NCBI RefSeq assembly: GCF_001012815.1
Contig: NZ_JYJP01000108.1
Span: forward strand, 1 to 58,202
DNA length: 58,202 nt
DNA from: Vibrio mexicanus
GTDB taxonomy: Bacteria > Pseudomonadota > Gammaproteobacteria > Enterobacterales > Vibrionaceae
Reading direction: 5' to 3'
The number at the start of each line of letters is the position of its first letter. Positions within the stretch are counted from its first letter, which is position 1. A program made the position numbers and the translations under genes. Shown here one piece after another: positions 47,524 to 57,880 of this stretch. The notes below the pieces were generated by a model. The model was not told the origin of the DNA. It searched no databases and worked only from the letters and a program-made list of their open reading frames with translations.

Positions 47524-48681
47524 ATGAAATTTCTCCATACGTCAGACTGGCACCTAGGCCGTCAATTCCATAATGTTTCTTTGCTTGATGATCAACGCGC
47601 GGTGATCGAGCAAATTATCGAATACATCGAAAACAACCCGGTCGATGCGCTGGTGGTCGCCGGAGACATTTACGATCGCTCGGTTCCACCGACAGCGGCG
47701 ATTACGCTTCTCAATGAAACGGTGACGAAAATCTGTGGTGAGCTAAACACACCGATGATTTTGATCTCGGGTAATCACGATGGCGCAGAGCGCTTGGGTT
47801 TTGGTGCCGAACAGATGAAACCATCTGGGCTGCATATTATTAGCCGATTTGAAGATATGTTGTCACCCATCATCTTAAAAGATAGTGATGGCCTTGAAGT
47901 CGCTTTCTATGGGATCCCATACAACGACCCTGAATTAGTTCGCCATTTCTACAAAGTGCCAGCGACGACGCACGATGACGCTCATAAACACTTAACGGCT
48001 TTAGTTCGCGACCATCATTCAGAAAAGGGTAGTTCGGAGCGTAAATCTGTTGTGGTTAGCCACTGCTTTATTGATGGTGCTATAGATTCTGAGTCGGAGC
48101 GGCCATTGTCGATCGGCGGCTCTGACCGAGTCAGCCATGAACATTTTAAAGACTTTGACTATGTTGCTCTGGGGCATCTTCATCAGCCTCAAAAAAAAGG
48201 TGAAGACTATATTCGATACTCTGGCTCGTTGATGAAGTACAGCTTTTCTGAGCAGCATCAGAAAAAAGGAATGACGCTAGTGGAAATCGATCAACAAGGT
48301 TTTCAATCAGCGACACACATTCCGTTAGAAGCGCCGCACCAGATGCGAATTGTTGAAGGGGAGTTAGAGGATATTATCGCGCAAGGTGCTACTGACCCTC
48401 GAAATCATGATTACTTGTTGGTTCGACTCATGGATAAGCATGCCATCCTAGACCCAATGGAGAAACTTCGTAAGGCTTATCCGAATGTTTTGCACCTAGA
48501 AAAGCCAGGCATGTTAATCGGTGAAGATCAGGAGATGGGTAAAGCCCGTTTGGCAAGAGGCGAAATCGACATGTTCAAAGATTTTTTCTTGGAAGCGAAG
48601 CAAGAGCCCTTAAGTGAAGCACAATCTGTTGCGATTGAAAGCATCATCAATGAACTGACCCTACAGCAGCGAAATCAATAA
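47524..48681 (+). CDS. sbcD: Exonuclease SbcCD subunit D
   Basis: A 385-residue Mre11-type nuclease. Phosphoesterase motifs are in order: TSDWHLGRQ, VVAGDIYDRSVPP, LISGNHDGAERLGF, VVSHCF and ALGHLHQPQ. With SbcC it forms the ATP-dependent complex that cleaves DNA hairpins and protein-blocked ends. ATG 47524 (MKFLHTSDWH) gives the standard N terminus; the open frame further upstream overlaps the preceding terminator. sbcC begins 11 bp after its stop, with GAGAG just before it, so the two form the usual sbcDC operon. Confidence 0.96.
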   Translation: MKFLHTSDWHLGRQFHNVSLLDDQRAVIEQIIEYIENNPVDALVVAGDIYDRSVPPTAAITLLNETVTKICGELNTPMILISGNHDGAERLGFGAEQMKPSGLHIISRFEDMLSPIILKDSDGLEVAFYGIPYNDPELVRHFYKVPATTHDDAHKHLTALVRDHHSEKGSSERKSVVVSHCFIDGAIDSESERPLSIGGSDRVSHEHFKDFDYVALGHLHQPQKKGEDYIRYSGSLMKYSFSEQHQKKGMTLVEIDQQGFQSATHIPLEAPHQMRIVEGELEDIIAQGATDPRNHDYLLVRLMDKHAILDPMEKLRKAYPNVLHLEKPGMLIGEDQEMGKARLARGEIDMFKDFFLEAKQEPLSEAQSVAIESIINELTLQQRNQ

Positions 48682-48692
48682 AGAGAGCCTAA

Positions 48693-51600
48693 ATGCAGCC
48701 TATTAAGTTAACCATACAAGCGTTTGGCCCTTTTGCCGCGAAAGAGACCATCGATTTTTCTTTGCTCGGCCACGCGCCACTATTTCTAATCAACGGCCCA
48801 ACGGGGTCAGGGAAAAGCTCAATACTCGACGCGATCTGCTTCGCTCTATATGGCGAGACAACGGGTAGCGAACGTACCGGTGATCAAATGCGCTGTGATT
48901 TTGCTGATGCGGGATTGGTGACCGAAGTTTGTCTCGACTTTTCGCTATCAGGCAAGACATACCGAATTGTTCGTAGTCCTGATCAGCAAGTGCCTAAAAA
49001 GCGCGGAGAGGGCACAACGAAAAAGGCTCACTCTGCGTCGCTCTATGAGATTGTCGAAGGGGAAGAACAGCTATTAGCGAACAAGCCAACGCCAGTTTCG
49101 AAAGCGATTCTTGATTTGATTGGTTTGGATGTAAAACAGTTCCGCCAAGTTATGGTTTTGCCGCAGGGCAAATTTAGGGAGCTCCTTACCGCCAACTCAA
49201 AAGAGCGCGAGCAGATCTTTGGTCAACTATTTCAGACCCATATTTATACCGCAATCGAGCGCAGCTTGTTTGATAAAGCGGCCGGTATTCGCAAAGCTAA
49301 AGAACAGTTTGATAACCAGATTAAAGGTGCGCTAGACGTCGTTGATGTTGCGACTGAAGAAGATCTCAATGCGCTTCAAGTTGATGTCTCAGCCGATCTT
49401 GCGATAAAGACAGAATCGCTTAACTTACGTCAAGAAGAGTTTGCTGCTTCGCAAAAGCGTCATAAGGATGCGAAAGAACTCGTCGATAAGCATGAGCAAT
49501 TATCTAATCTCATCCAAGAACAAACGCTTCATCAAGAAAATGGACAAGAGATTGAGGCGTTAAAACGTCAGCGTAATCATGCCAACTTGGCTTTATCACT
49601 GGATGTGCCTTTTAATCGAAAAGAACAAGCACAGAGGGGATTGGAAGATATCAAGCCTCGGCTTAGTCAGGCGTTAAATGTTGAAAAAGACAAACAGCAG
49701 CATTCATTCAATGCCCAGAAAGCGCACGAAGAGGCAAAACAGAAACTCGACTTGTTGCCAGATTTGACCAAGCAGTTGTATGTGTTCCAAGACTATGAAA
49801 AGAAACTGCAAAGCCGAGCAGAAATTGAAAAACAGCTAGCGCTAGAGTTAGCTAATGAGAAACAGCTGAGTCTTAACGCAAACAACAAACAGCAAACAAG
49901 AGAGAAACTCGACAGCGACTTGATTGATTTAAGAAAACGTCTGGATGAGTCGAAAGAGCAACTTGCGGCACTTCCCGTTAAGCGCCAACAACTTGAGCTT
50001 TAGTTCGCCATACTGATTTGGTGAAGCAGAGAAATGAACTTCAACAAAGCTTTGAAAAGCAATCGGCACTGTTGAATAAGCTAAACGGTGAACTAACCCA
50101 AGCAAAAGAGATCTTCGAGCAATGCAAGAAGCAAGCAGATGAAACCGAATATCAATGGCATAGCACCCAAGCGGCTCAATTAGCAAAAACACTAGAGCTT
50201 GGCGCCGCTTGTCCGGTTTGTGGCAGTGAAGAACATCCGGCGCCTGCGCGTTTCAGTGGCAATGAAGTGACCAAAGAGCATGTTGAGCAAGCACGAGAAG
50301 TGCAAGTGAAAGCGCAAGCGGATTTCGACCATGTCTCAGGCCGCGTGCAGAAAGGGCAAATGGTGGTCGCGAAAACCGAGCAAAACCTTCTGAGCGTTGA
50401 CGAGCAAATCAAGAGCCAACCGCAGTTAGAGTCGGATATAGAACGGTTAGAAGTTCAACATCAAAGCTTATCGAATGAGATTCAAGGGCTCGAACGTATT
50501 GATATCAATACGATGACGACCCAATTAGTTGGTCTTGAAACGCAACTTAAGCAAGTGGAATCTGAGCTGGTGATAATGCGTGATGCTGTCACGCAGAATC
50601 AAGTGGCCAAATCAAAATGGCAGACAGAACTCGATGCTCAAAATGAGGCGATACCCAATGAGTATCAACAGCTTGAAAAAGTTGTGGCCGCAATGCGTGA
50701 TGTTGAGCAGCGCACGACTTCGATAACGGCTAACGAACAGGCCACGCAGCAAGCGGCTGAAAAAGCGGCAGTAACTTGGGCGGAGGCTAAGGCGTCTGTA
50801 GAGGCCCTTACAAATCAAGTTCGTGAATGTGAATTAGAACTCGAGAAATCGGAAAGTGAATGGCTACAGACAGTAACGGCGAGCGTGTTCGACAACGAGC
50901 AAGACTATATGCTGGCTAAGCGAACGTCGGAGCAAATCGTAGAACTAGAGAAAGCCATTTCGACCTTTGAGTCTAAAACTGAGCAATTAAAAGGGGCAAT
51001 TGCGTCTTTAGAGCAATCTCTGGAAGGTCAAAGCGAGCTTCCTGATATGAACGTGCTAGAAGTCGAAATGTCCTCTGCACAAGACAAGCAAAAGGAAGCG
51101 CTGGCACTCTATACAGAATACAAATCAAAACTGGATCAAGTTGAGCAAGTCACTAAGAAGATACAGCTTCTCTATGCTGAGAACGAAAAGTTAGATAAAG
51201 AGTATCAAGTGATTGGAACATTGAGCGATATCGCCAATGGTAAAACTGGCTCTAAAGTCAGCCTGCACCGGTTTGTATTGGGAGTGCTGTTAGATGACGT
51301 GTTGATCCAAGCCTCTATGCGTCTAAGAACCATGAGCAAAGGTCGTTACGAGCTTAAGCGCAAAGAAGAAAGAGCGAAAGGCAATGTGGGTTCAGGCCTC
51401 GATTTAATGGTCGAGGATGGTTATACCGGAAAGTGGCGCGACGTAGCGACTCTGTCTGGTGGTGAATCCTTCATGCGGCGTTGGCACTAGCGCTTGGTTT
51501 GTCTGATGTGGTGCAGTCGTACAGCGGTGGCATTCGTTTGGATTCACTCTTTATTGATGAAGGGTTTGGCAGCTTGGATCCGGAGTCGCTTGATTTAGCG

Positions 51601-51744
51601 ATTCAAACCTTGATCGATTTACAGCAGGGTGGGCGAACGATTGGGGTGATTTCTCACGTTTCTGAGCTGAAAGAGCAGATGTCACTTCGCATTGATATTG
51701 AGCCAAGTCGAGTCGGCAGTTCTATTGGCCTGACTACTAATTGA
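48693..51744 (+). CDS. sbcC: Exonuclease SbcCD subunit C (two frameshifts)
   Basis: A Rad50-type ATPase of about 1017 residues after repair. Walker A is NGPTGSGKSS near the N terminus, followed by long coiled coils around the zinc hook ACPVCGSEEHP. The signature is LSGGESFMAALALGLSDVVQ, with Walker B in LDSLFIDEGFGSLDPE near the C terminus. The frame breaks at the T run 49999-50001 (repair gives QQLELLVRHTDLVKQ) and at about 51474 (one more G; the repair falls inside the signature motif itself). Both breaks disrupt essential parts in the raw sequence, while sbcD is intact, which argues for sequence error. Confidence 0.93.
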
Positions 51745-51752
51745 GTCAAAAA

Positions 51753-51781
51753 TGCAACTTACTTATGTTAAGTAGGTTGCA
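51753..51781. repeat. Hairpin-forming inverted repeat between sbcC and cqsS
   Basis: TGCAACTTACTTA-TGT-TAAGTAGGTTGCA pairs at 12 of 13 positions. On the plus strand there is no real U tract after it, so it is a weak terminator for sbcC at best; on the minus strand it is followed by TTTTT. It could also be a regulatory site upstream of cqsS. Confidence 0.5.
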
Positions 51782-51867
51782 TAAATGGTGTGCTGTGTAC
51801 GGCAAATAAAGCGGCATAGCATAAAATGGTGAGAGTAGTTGTTTTTACTTAACGGTGCAGTAGTTAC

Positions 51868-53913
51868 ATGGATGTAGCCAAGAAAATCTACCAGTATGCG
51901 CAACCCAACATGTCACTGATTGGTTGGATGGGCTTTTTAGGTTTTCCAATTTACTATTACGTATGGGTTGAATTGTTCCCACAGCCTTATGAGAACTTAC
52001 CGTTGCGTCTATTTTGTTCGCTACTGTTTCTCGGTGTTGCTTTACGTGCGCATTTTCCTCGCGTGCTTGCGCCATTTCTTCCTCAATACTATTTGATGAC
52101 AGTGGCCATAGGTTTGCCGCTGTTTTTCTCTTACATGATGTTCATGAACGATTGGTCGACCGTTTGGGCGTTATCGTTAATGGCTTCGTGCTTTTTACAC
52201 ATATTACTCGTTCACCAAACATGGGTGATTCTGCTTCAAGCTTTTCTCGCGATGTTGATTGCATTGATTGCCGCGTATGGCTTAGATATTGATGCGATGC
52301 TAGAAGATGCCGTCTGGGCTTATGTTCCCACTTTCATTTTTACTTACGTGTTTGGCAATATCTGTTATTTCCGAAATCAGGTAGAACACGAGACGAAAGT
52401 GTCGATAGCAAAAGCGTTTGGCGCGAGTATTGCTCATGAAATGCGAAACCCCTTAGCTGCACTGCGCTCAATCAATGATGTACTACTCTCTATTCTTCCG
52501 TCTGGAAAACTTGGCGACAGTGAACGTTATGAACTAAGTAGGCAAGAAATCGAGATCGCTCGAGAGGTATTGTCCGATGCAGACAATGTGATTAGGACAG
52601 GTAACGATACCATTGATTTATTGCTCACCTCGATTGATAAAAATCGTATATCTAACACCACCTTCAAGCAGTATTCGATTCAAAGTGTGGTTGAACATGC
52701 GATTGAAACCTTCGCCTACAAGAAAGCCTCCGATAGACGGTTAGTTAAGTTGAATGTTAAGAAAGATACGCACTTCTTTGGCAGTGATACGCTGCTCAAG
52801 TATCTGATTTTTAACTTGATGAAAAACGCCTTTTATTACCGTCGTAGTGGTGATTTTTACATCGAAATCACGGTCGATGTCGATGAGTTTGGCGGAAAGG
52901 TGTTAGTGAAAGATAATGGTGCTGGTATGAGCCAAGAGACCATTAATCATGTTTTTGAAGACTTTTATACCTTCGGTAAAAGTGGCAGCTTTGGTTTGGG
53001 GTTGCCTTTCTGTAAACGTGTGATGACGGCGCTATTCGGAGACATAACGTGTGAGTCAGAACTTGACGCTTGGACTGAGTTTAAATTGAGCTTTCCTGCT
53101 TATGATTCAGAAGAAGTCTCGACTTTAAAAAGTGAGCTCATTCAGTCGAAATCAATTTTGTACATTGGTAACAAGGGTAAAGCCTTTACGCATTTATCGG
53201 AGTTGTCTTTCTATCAGAATTTTAAATGTGATCACCTGATGCTCGACATTGCCTGTGATAAGCAGGAATATGAGTTTGAGTACGACCTTATTGTTCTTGA
53301 TCTTGATGCGCAACGAATCGCGCCAGATCTGTTTCACTTGTTAGAGGCTAAGTTACAGTTTACTGAAGGCCGTATTGCCTGTATCTATGATGAGCGCTAT
53401 GAGTACGTTAACCAAATAGATAAACATTTGCAGTTTACGCCCATTGAAAAAAGGCAACTGATTGAACAACCACGCGAAGTGATTGAACAGCTACTGTTTG
53501 AGTGGCCGTCAATGGATCGTTCTCAGCTCCCGACTAAAAGTTTTGATATGGAGAAAACCATAATCGTAGCCGACGATAATGATTCGCTTCGGAGTTACAC
53601 ATCAATACTGCTTGAGCAGCAAGGGTTTACCGTGGTGCAAGCGCATGACGGTGCCGAAGTACTCGATGTGTTAAAAGCTAGGCCAATCGATTTGGTGCTG
53701 ATGGATATCGAAATGCCAGTATTGGATGGAATTCAAACGACTCGGAAGATACGTTCCTCAAAGACTATTTATTCCGATATGCCGATTATTGCCCATACAG
53801 GTGACAGCTCTGAAGTGAATACCAAAAAGTTAGAAGAGGCGGGTATGAATGCTTTAGTGGTCAAACCCGCTGATACGAAAGTGCTACTGAATACAATTGC
53901 TGACTGGGTCTAA
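51868..53913 (+). CDS. cqsS: CAI-1 autoinducer sensor kinase/phosphatase CqsS
   Basis: A 681-residue hybrid kinase that senses the quorum signal CAI-1. Six membrane helices fill residues about 16-168. The HisKA domain has H190 (IAHEMRNPLA), then HATPase (LIFNLMKNAFYY; SFGLGLPFC) and a receiver with D613 in VLMDIEMPVLDG. These match V. cholerae CqsS (H194 and D618). At low signal it feeds phosphate to LuxU and LuxO; with CAI-1 bound it acts as phosphatase. The residue aligned by this offset with V. cholerae Cys170, which sets tail-length preference, is C166. It faces cqsA tail to tail with a 4-bp overlap. The reading frame is intact. Confidence 0.96.
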   Translation: MDVAKKIYQYAQPNMSLIGWMGFLGFPIYYYVWVELFPQPYENLPLRLFCSLLFLGVALRAHFPRVLAPFLPQYYLMTVAIGLPLFFSYMMFMNDWSTVWALSLMASCFLHILLVHQTWVILLQAFLAMLIALIAAYGLDIDAMLEDAVWAYVPTFIFTYVFGNICYFRNQVEHETKVSIAKAFGASIAHEMRNPLAALRSINDVLLSILPSGKLGDSERYELSRQEIEIAREVLSDADNVIRTGNDTIDLLLTSIDKNRISNTTFKQYSIQSVVEHAIETFAYKKASDRRLVKLNVKKDTHFFGSDTLLKYLIFNLMKNAFYYRRSGDFYIEITVDVDEFGGKVLVKDNGAGMSQETINHVFEDFYTFGKSGSFGLGLPFCKRVMTALFGDITCESELDAWTEFKLSFPAYDSEEVSTLKSELIQSKSILYIGNKGKAFTHLSELSFYQNFKCDHLMLDIACDKQEYEFEYDLIVLDLDAQRIAPDLFHLLEAKLQFTEGRIACIYDERYEYVNQIDKHLQFTPIEKRQLIEQPREVIEQLLFEWPSMDRSQLPTKSFDMEKTIIVADDNDSLRSYTSILLEQQGFTVVQAHDGAEVLDVLKARPIDLVLMDIEMPVLDGIQTTRKIRSSKTIYSDMPIIAHTGDSSEVNTKKLEEAGMNALVVKPADTKVLLNTIADWV

Positions 53914-55090
53914 ATAAAGCTCAGCTCAGATTGGTCAAATGCTTCTCTGCATACTTCGATAACATGATCGAGCTGAGATTGCTGTAACTTAGCGTGCAGT
54001 GAGAATCGAATGATGTTCTTATTGGCCGGAGCTGCTGGCCGACAGAAAATGGCACCAAACACACCACGCTCCTCCAAAAAATCGCGTACTTTCTCTGTAT
54101 TCGCCTCATCGCCTGTTTCTAGTGCAATGATTTGAGATTCACTACGGATGGTAAAACCGATTCGCTTTAGCTCTATGGTGAGGTATTTCGCCATATCTTG
54201 CAGGTGTCTACGTTCCTTATCACTGCGCTTAATTACCTCGAGTGTTTTGGAGAGTCGATCCAACTCATGGGGTAACATCGCCGAGCTGAAAATAGCTGGG
54301 TACGCAATGAATGGCAGGACGTCATTCGTGCGATTGTTACACCATATCGCGCCTGCTCGATAGGCGAAGGTTTTTGCTAGGCTAGCAGTAATATAATCGA
54401 CGCGTTTTGACAAGCCTAATGCATGAACTAAACCTTCACCGTGCTTGCCGTGCGTTCCGAGTGAGTGAGATTCATCCACTAACACTGCGCAGCCATTCTC
54501 TTTTGCTACGTCAACAATCTCTTTCAGCGGTGCGACGGTACCTATCGTACTGTACACGGAATCGACGGCGATAATGCCGGGCCCGTGTTGGCGAATCATA
54601 CGTTTTAGGTGGCGAACATTGTTGTGCATAAAGGGGATAGGTTGTGCACCAACAATTCGGGCACCTTCCCATAGTGACATGTGAGCCAAAAAGTCGATGT
54701 AAACAGGCGTATTGGGGTTGCAAATAGCCTGCAGCAAACAGGTATTGGCTGACCAGCCTGATTGAACCACCAAACATGAATCGAAGTGAAGGTAGTTAGC
54801 AAGGGCAAGTTCTAATGGGGTTTGGAGTCATTGTCTTGGAGAAAAACACCGGACATCACCGGCGAGTATGCGTTTTCGTCCAATGAGCGAATGTGTTCTT
54901 GAATAATCTCTGGCTCGTTTGAGAGGGAAAGATAGTCATTGCTTTGCAGAAAAATATCCCCATCGACAGGCCTTTTTCCTAAAACGAGGTGCTTGCCGTT
55001 TTGCGTACTTTCTAAGATGTCACTAGTAATGACATTAAGCCGGTCTTGAATAAAATCGGGTAACTTAGGGTAATGGTTAAACGTGTTCAT
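53910..55090 (-). CDS. cqsA: CAI-1 autoinducer synthase CqsA (frameshifted)
   Basis: A PLP-dependent acyl-CoA condensing enzyme of the alpha-oxoamine synthase family that makes the precursor of CAI-1, an alpha-hydroxyketone. Family blocks: NGKHLVLGKRPV, FLQSNDYLSL, QSGWSANTCLLQ, FLAHMSLWEGAR, HGPGIIAVDSVYST, DESHSLGTHGKHGEG, and the PLP lysine in ASLAKTFAYRAGAIWCNN. The frame breaks at the T run 54821-54823 (plus strand); one more base joins SKTPLELALANYL. Restored length about 393 residues, as in V. cholerae. AAGGA precedes the start at 55090. It is tail to tail with the cognate sensor gene. Confidence 0.95.
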
Positions 55091-55302
55091 ATTCTAATCC
55101 TTGTAATGTTGCATATCTAGCCAGCTGACAAGAACTATATGAACAGAAAGTCATAATTAGTCGAATGGAAATATTTAATTATTTGCGTTATTAAACAAAC
55201 AAAAATATATTTACTTTAAATAACAATAATATTAATTACCTTTAAGGGGTTGCAACCTGTTTCATATTTGTTAATTTGTAAGTCATTTCATGTGAACAGA
55301 AA

Positions 55303-56270
55303 TTATTTTGCGACGGAGGGTAAGAACTTATTTAATTCCGGCCAATACATTCTCACATAACCTATTGAAACCCAAAGAACTAATAGGGTGGCAACGGTTA
55401 GTTCAAATAAACCAAAGCTATGGAGCCAGTACCAGTCTGGGTGGTGCTGCTCAAAGAAGTCAGTCAGTCGAAACATTGCGATCGAGCTAATTACTGAAGG
55501 AAAGGTAATAGCCGCAATAGATGGCTGAAACCTAAGACGCATTAATCTGAAGTAGCAAAGATAGATTAATAACGTCATAGTGATCGCAATTCCGGCAAGC
55601 ATGCCCGTAAGGATAGGATCCGGCTCGTTAAAATTAACAAGATAAGTGGCAAGGGTTAAATTTATGGGTGCGGCCATAATAGCCAAAGTTGGCCGAGCTC
55701 TTCTTGGTAATCTTCCTTCAAATACCAGCCGATACAATACAACGGGTAACATGAAAAAATAGATAGTAATACAAACGGTTACCAATGTTTCTGAAAAGAC
55801 GGTTAGACCAAACTGCGAACCCGCTAAAGAGCTACTGATTAATCCCACCGGATATAAAAACCAGCTAGGCACAATATTAGAGACTCTAAACTTCATTGCC
55901 TGAAAGCTAAAAAATAGCACCATCATTGTAAAATGTAGCAGCAGGGCTGCGAACCATATTGGATACGCGAGCAAAGCTGAGATTCCCGCTAAATAGTCGC
56001 ACAGCACCAATAGTGCCATGCTCATTGGAGCCATCAAGCTTCCACTAAGCGGGTGTTTAATGTCTTGGATAAAAGTGCGGTAACTCGTCAAGTACTTCAA
56101 AAGAACAGGAAACAGGAGTATAGCCCCCAGCCCTGCGAGAAAGGGTCTGATTGGTTCGCCAATAGAAGGCACGTAGAGCGCCCACGCTTGTCCTAGAGAA
56201 ATGGTTCCCAACGCTAACGCGGCTTGAGAGGGGGAACATTTTGAAAGCGAGTCAGTCTTCTCCAGTTCAA
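55303..56270 (-). CDS. TDT family transporter, TehA/SLAC1-like (frameshifted)
   Basis: A protein with ten predicted membrane helices and the TDT opening motif P-P-S-x5-L-G-T: after repair the N terminus reads FQNVPPSQAALALGTISLGQ. The frame breaks in the G run 56230-56234 (plus strand), where one more base brings the TTG at 56270 into frame with GGAG 7 nt upstream. The raw ORF begins only at 56211. Restored length about 322 residues. Members export tellurite, sulfite or dicarboxylates or conduct anions; which applies here is not known. It lies about 210 bp from cqsA on the same strand. Confidence 0.8.
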
Positions 56271-56534
56271 TGATTAGCTCCAGTTAATCTGCTAGGGATT
56301 TAGAAATGCCATTACAACGAATGGGGAAGAATAATAGCAACAATGCCGACTGGAATACAGGGTTCTAAGCTGCTGATAATGTTCTTATTTGAAACCTTAG
56401 TTCTTATTCATTACCTAAGATTAGCGCTTGAACTAGTATTTTGTAGGGTGTTGAGATTGATCACAAGATGGAACGAAACTGTCATTTAAACGTCATCAAT
56501 CTTGTATTTTTCAGATTCTGGACCATAGTTAATG

Positions 56535-56717
56535 TGTAAGGCAATCTGAACCGACTCGCAGGGAGGAAAATGAATCGCCTTACCTACAATTTGGATGGAT
56601 TCAATTCTCAAATATTATAGTTCCTCGTAAATGATCAGGTCGAAACTAGGCCGTATGATTCGCAAACTCACGATTGAGACACGAGGGAAAGGCGTACTTT
56701 AGGGTACGCCTTTCGTT
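56535..56717 (+). ncRNA. Candidate small RNA ending at an orphan terminator
   Basis: A strong intrinsic terminator stands 70 bp or more from any recognised upstream coding region. A weak promoter-like pair, TTGTAT (56502-56507) and TAGTTA (56526-56531) with an 18-nt spacer, could start a transcript of about 180 nt. The RNA contains the tiny ORF at 56570-56620. It does not carry the Qrr core sequence. Evidence is indirect. Confidence 0.3.
56570..56620 (+). CDS. Possible 16-aa small ORF with strong ribosome site
   Basis: ATG 56570 preceded by GGGAGG three nt upstream opens MNRLTYNLDGFNSQIL and stops at TAG. The spacing is short for that Shine-Dalgarno sequence. It sits inside the candidate small RNA. 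It may be a leader peptide, a small protein or chance. Confidence 0.25.
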   Translation: MNRLTYNLDGFNSQIL

Positions 56718-56720
56718 ATT
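56687..56720 (+). terminator. Orphan Rho-independent terminator
   Basis: GAAAGGCGTAC-TTTAGG-GTACGCCTTTC is an 11-bp perfect stem with a 6-nt loop, followed by GTTATTT. No recognised gene ends just before it on the plus strand, which hints at an unannotated transcript. On the minus strand it could end antisense transcription from the yeiR side. Confidence 0.8.
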
Positions 56721-56839
56721 TCTAGCGTTATAAACAGCTATCTAACTTTCTTCACCTGAAGAGATCGGTAAGATCTCGCTCCCTTGTGCCCTTTTTCCTT
56801 GTTAGCCGTTATAATCAGCGCCAACAAAGGAGAGAACAG

Positions 56840-57811
56840 ATGGCACGTAAAGTTCCAACCAATATTATTACCGGCTTTCTTGGCGTAGGTAAAACCACAA
56901 CGATTCTTAACCTACTCAAAAACAAACCGGAAAGTGAGCAGTGGGCTGTGCTGGTGAATGAGTTTGGTGAGATCGGTATTGATGGTGCAATGATGACCGA
57001 TCAAGGCGCTATGATTAAAGAAGTACCGGGCGGCTGTATCTGCTGCACGGCCGGAGTTCCAACGAGTGTTGCGATCACCGCATTGCTTAGAGAAAACCCT
57101 GATAGGTTGATCATCGAGCCAACAGGTCTTGGTCATCCGAAGCAAATCATGGCGACACTCTCATCAGCCCAATTTAGCCCCTACATTGAGATGCGCTCTA
57201 CGTTGACTCTTACCGATGCGCGCTATTTTGAAGACGAGAAGTATCTGTCCAATCAAAACTTCAAACAGCAGTTGGAAGTGGCTGACGTCGTCGTCGCCAA
57301 CAAGAATGAACTTGCCTCTAAATCACACAATGATGGAATGGCAATCTGGCTACAAGAGCAAGGCATTGAAGCTGATATCGTGGCGACCTCTCATGGTAAC
57401 CTTGAGCTTTCTCTACTGGATATGTTCATCAAACCAAGCGAAGACATGGATATTGAAGAGCATCACCACCATCACGCAGCGTTAGAGCCACAGTTTCAGT
57501 TGCCACCAAATCAAACGCACATTCGCAAAGAGAACAAAGGCCAAGGCTACTTTAGCTGCGGTTGGTTGTTTGGGGCGGAGATCGTGTTTGACTTTGACGA
57601 GCTGTTTTCAATGCTCAATGCTTTAACCGCAGAGCGAGTAAAAGGCGTGATGAACACCGATAAAGGTTGTTATGCCTTTAATGTGAGTAATGGCGTGGTG
57701 TCGGTGAATGAACTGACCCTATCCGGCTTCGAATCACGCTTGGAGGTGATTGATTCACAATTAATGCCTTGGGACCAGCTAGAAGGTGTTCTACTCGGCC
57801 TCATCCGTTAG
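56840..57811 (+). CDS. yeiR: Zinc-binding COG0523 GTPase, YeiR-like
   Basis: A 323-residue G3E-family GTPase and probable zinc metallochaperone. It has Walker A GFLGVGKTTT (residues about 12-21), the metal-binding CxCC motif in GGCICCTAG, and the guanine-specificity motif VVANKNEL. The block LIIEPTGLGHPKQI matches YeiR. A His-rich insertion, EEHHHHHAALEP, lies between the GTPase and the C-terminal CobW domain and probably binds metal. ATG 56840 is chosen because AGGAGAG precedes it and the domain begins there; the frame is open 54 nt further. It stands alone. No Zur site was identified by eye. Confidence 0.92.
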   Translation: MARKVPTNIITGFLGVGKTTTILNLLKNKPESEQWAVLVNEFGEIGIDGAMMTDQGAMIKEVPGGCICCTAGVPTSVAITALLRENPDRLIIEPTGLGHPKQIMATLSSAQFSPYIEMRSTLTLTDARYFEDEKYLSNQNFKQQLEVADVVVANKNELASKSHNDGMAIWLQEQGIEADIVATSHGNLELSLLDMFIKPSEDMDIEEHHHHHAALEPQFQLPPNQTHIRKENKGQGYFSCGWLFGAEIVFDFDELFSMLNALTAERVKGVMNTDKGCYAFNVSNGVVSVNELTLSGFESRLEVIDSQLMPWDQLEGVLLGLIR

Positions 57812-57880
57812 TTCGAGTCAATTTCGTAGTCAGATACAAGCTATAAGGGAGTCTGGATTGGCTCCCTTTATCTGTATTGG

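Larger units (their letters stand above)
56271..56839. other. Long intergenic region with terminator and possible small RNA
   Basis: 569 bp between the TDT and yeiR-like genes. The left half is AT-rich and featureless to my eye. The right half ends in a strong orphan terminator (56687-56714) with no recognised gene before it, and carries a 16-codon ORF with a strong ribosome site. See the separate entries. Confidence 0.5.

Noticed and set aside
55180..55290. LuxR/HapR-type binding site before cqsA in the AT-rich stretch
   Set aside because: Half-site-like AT words occur by chance in this sequence; no full palindrome matching the consensus was found.
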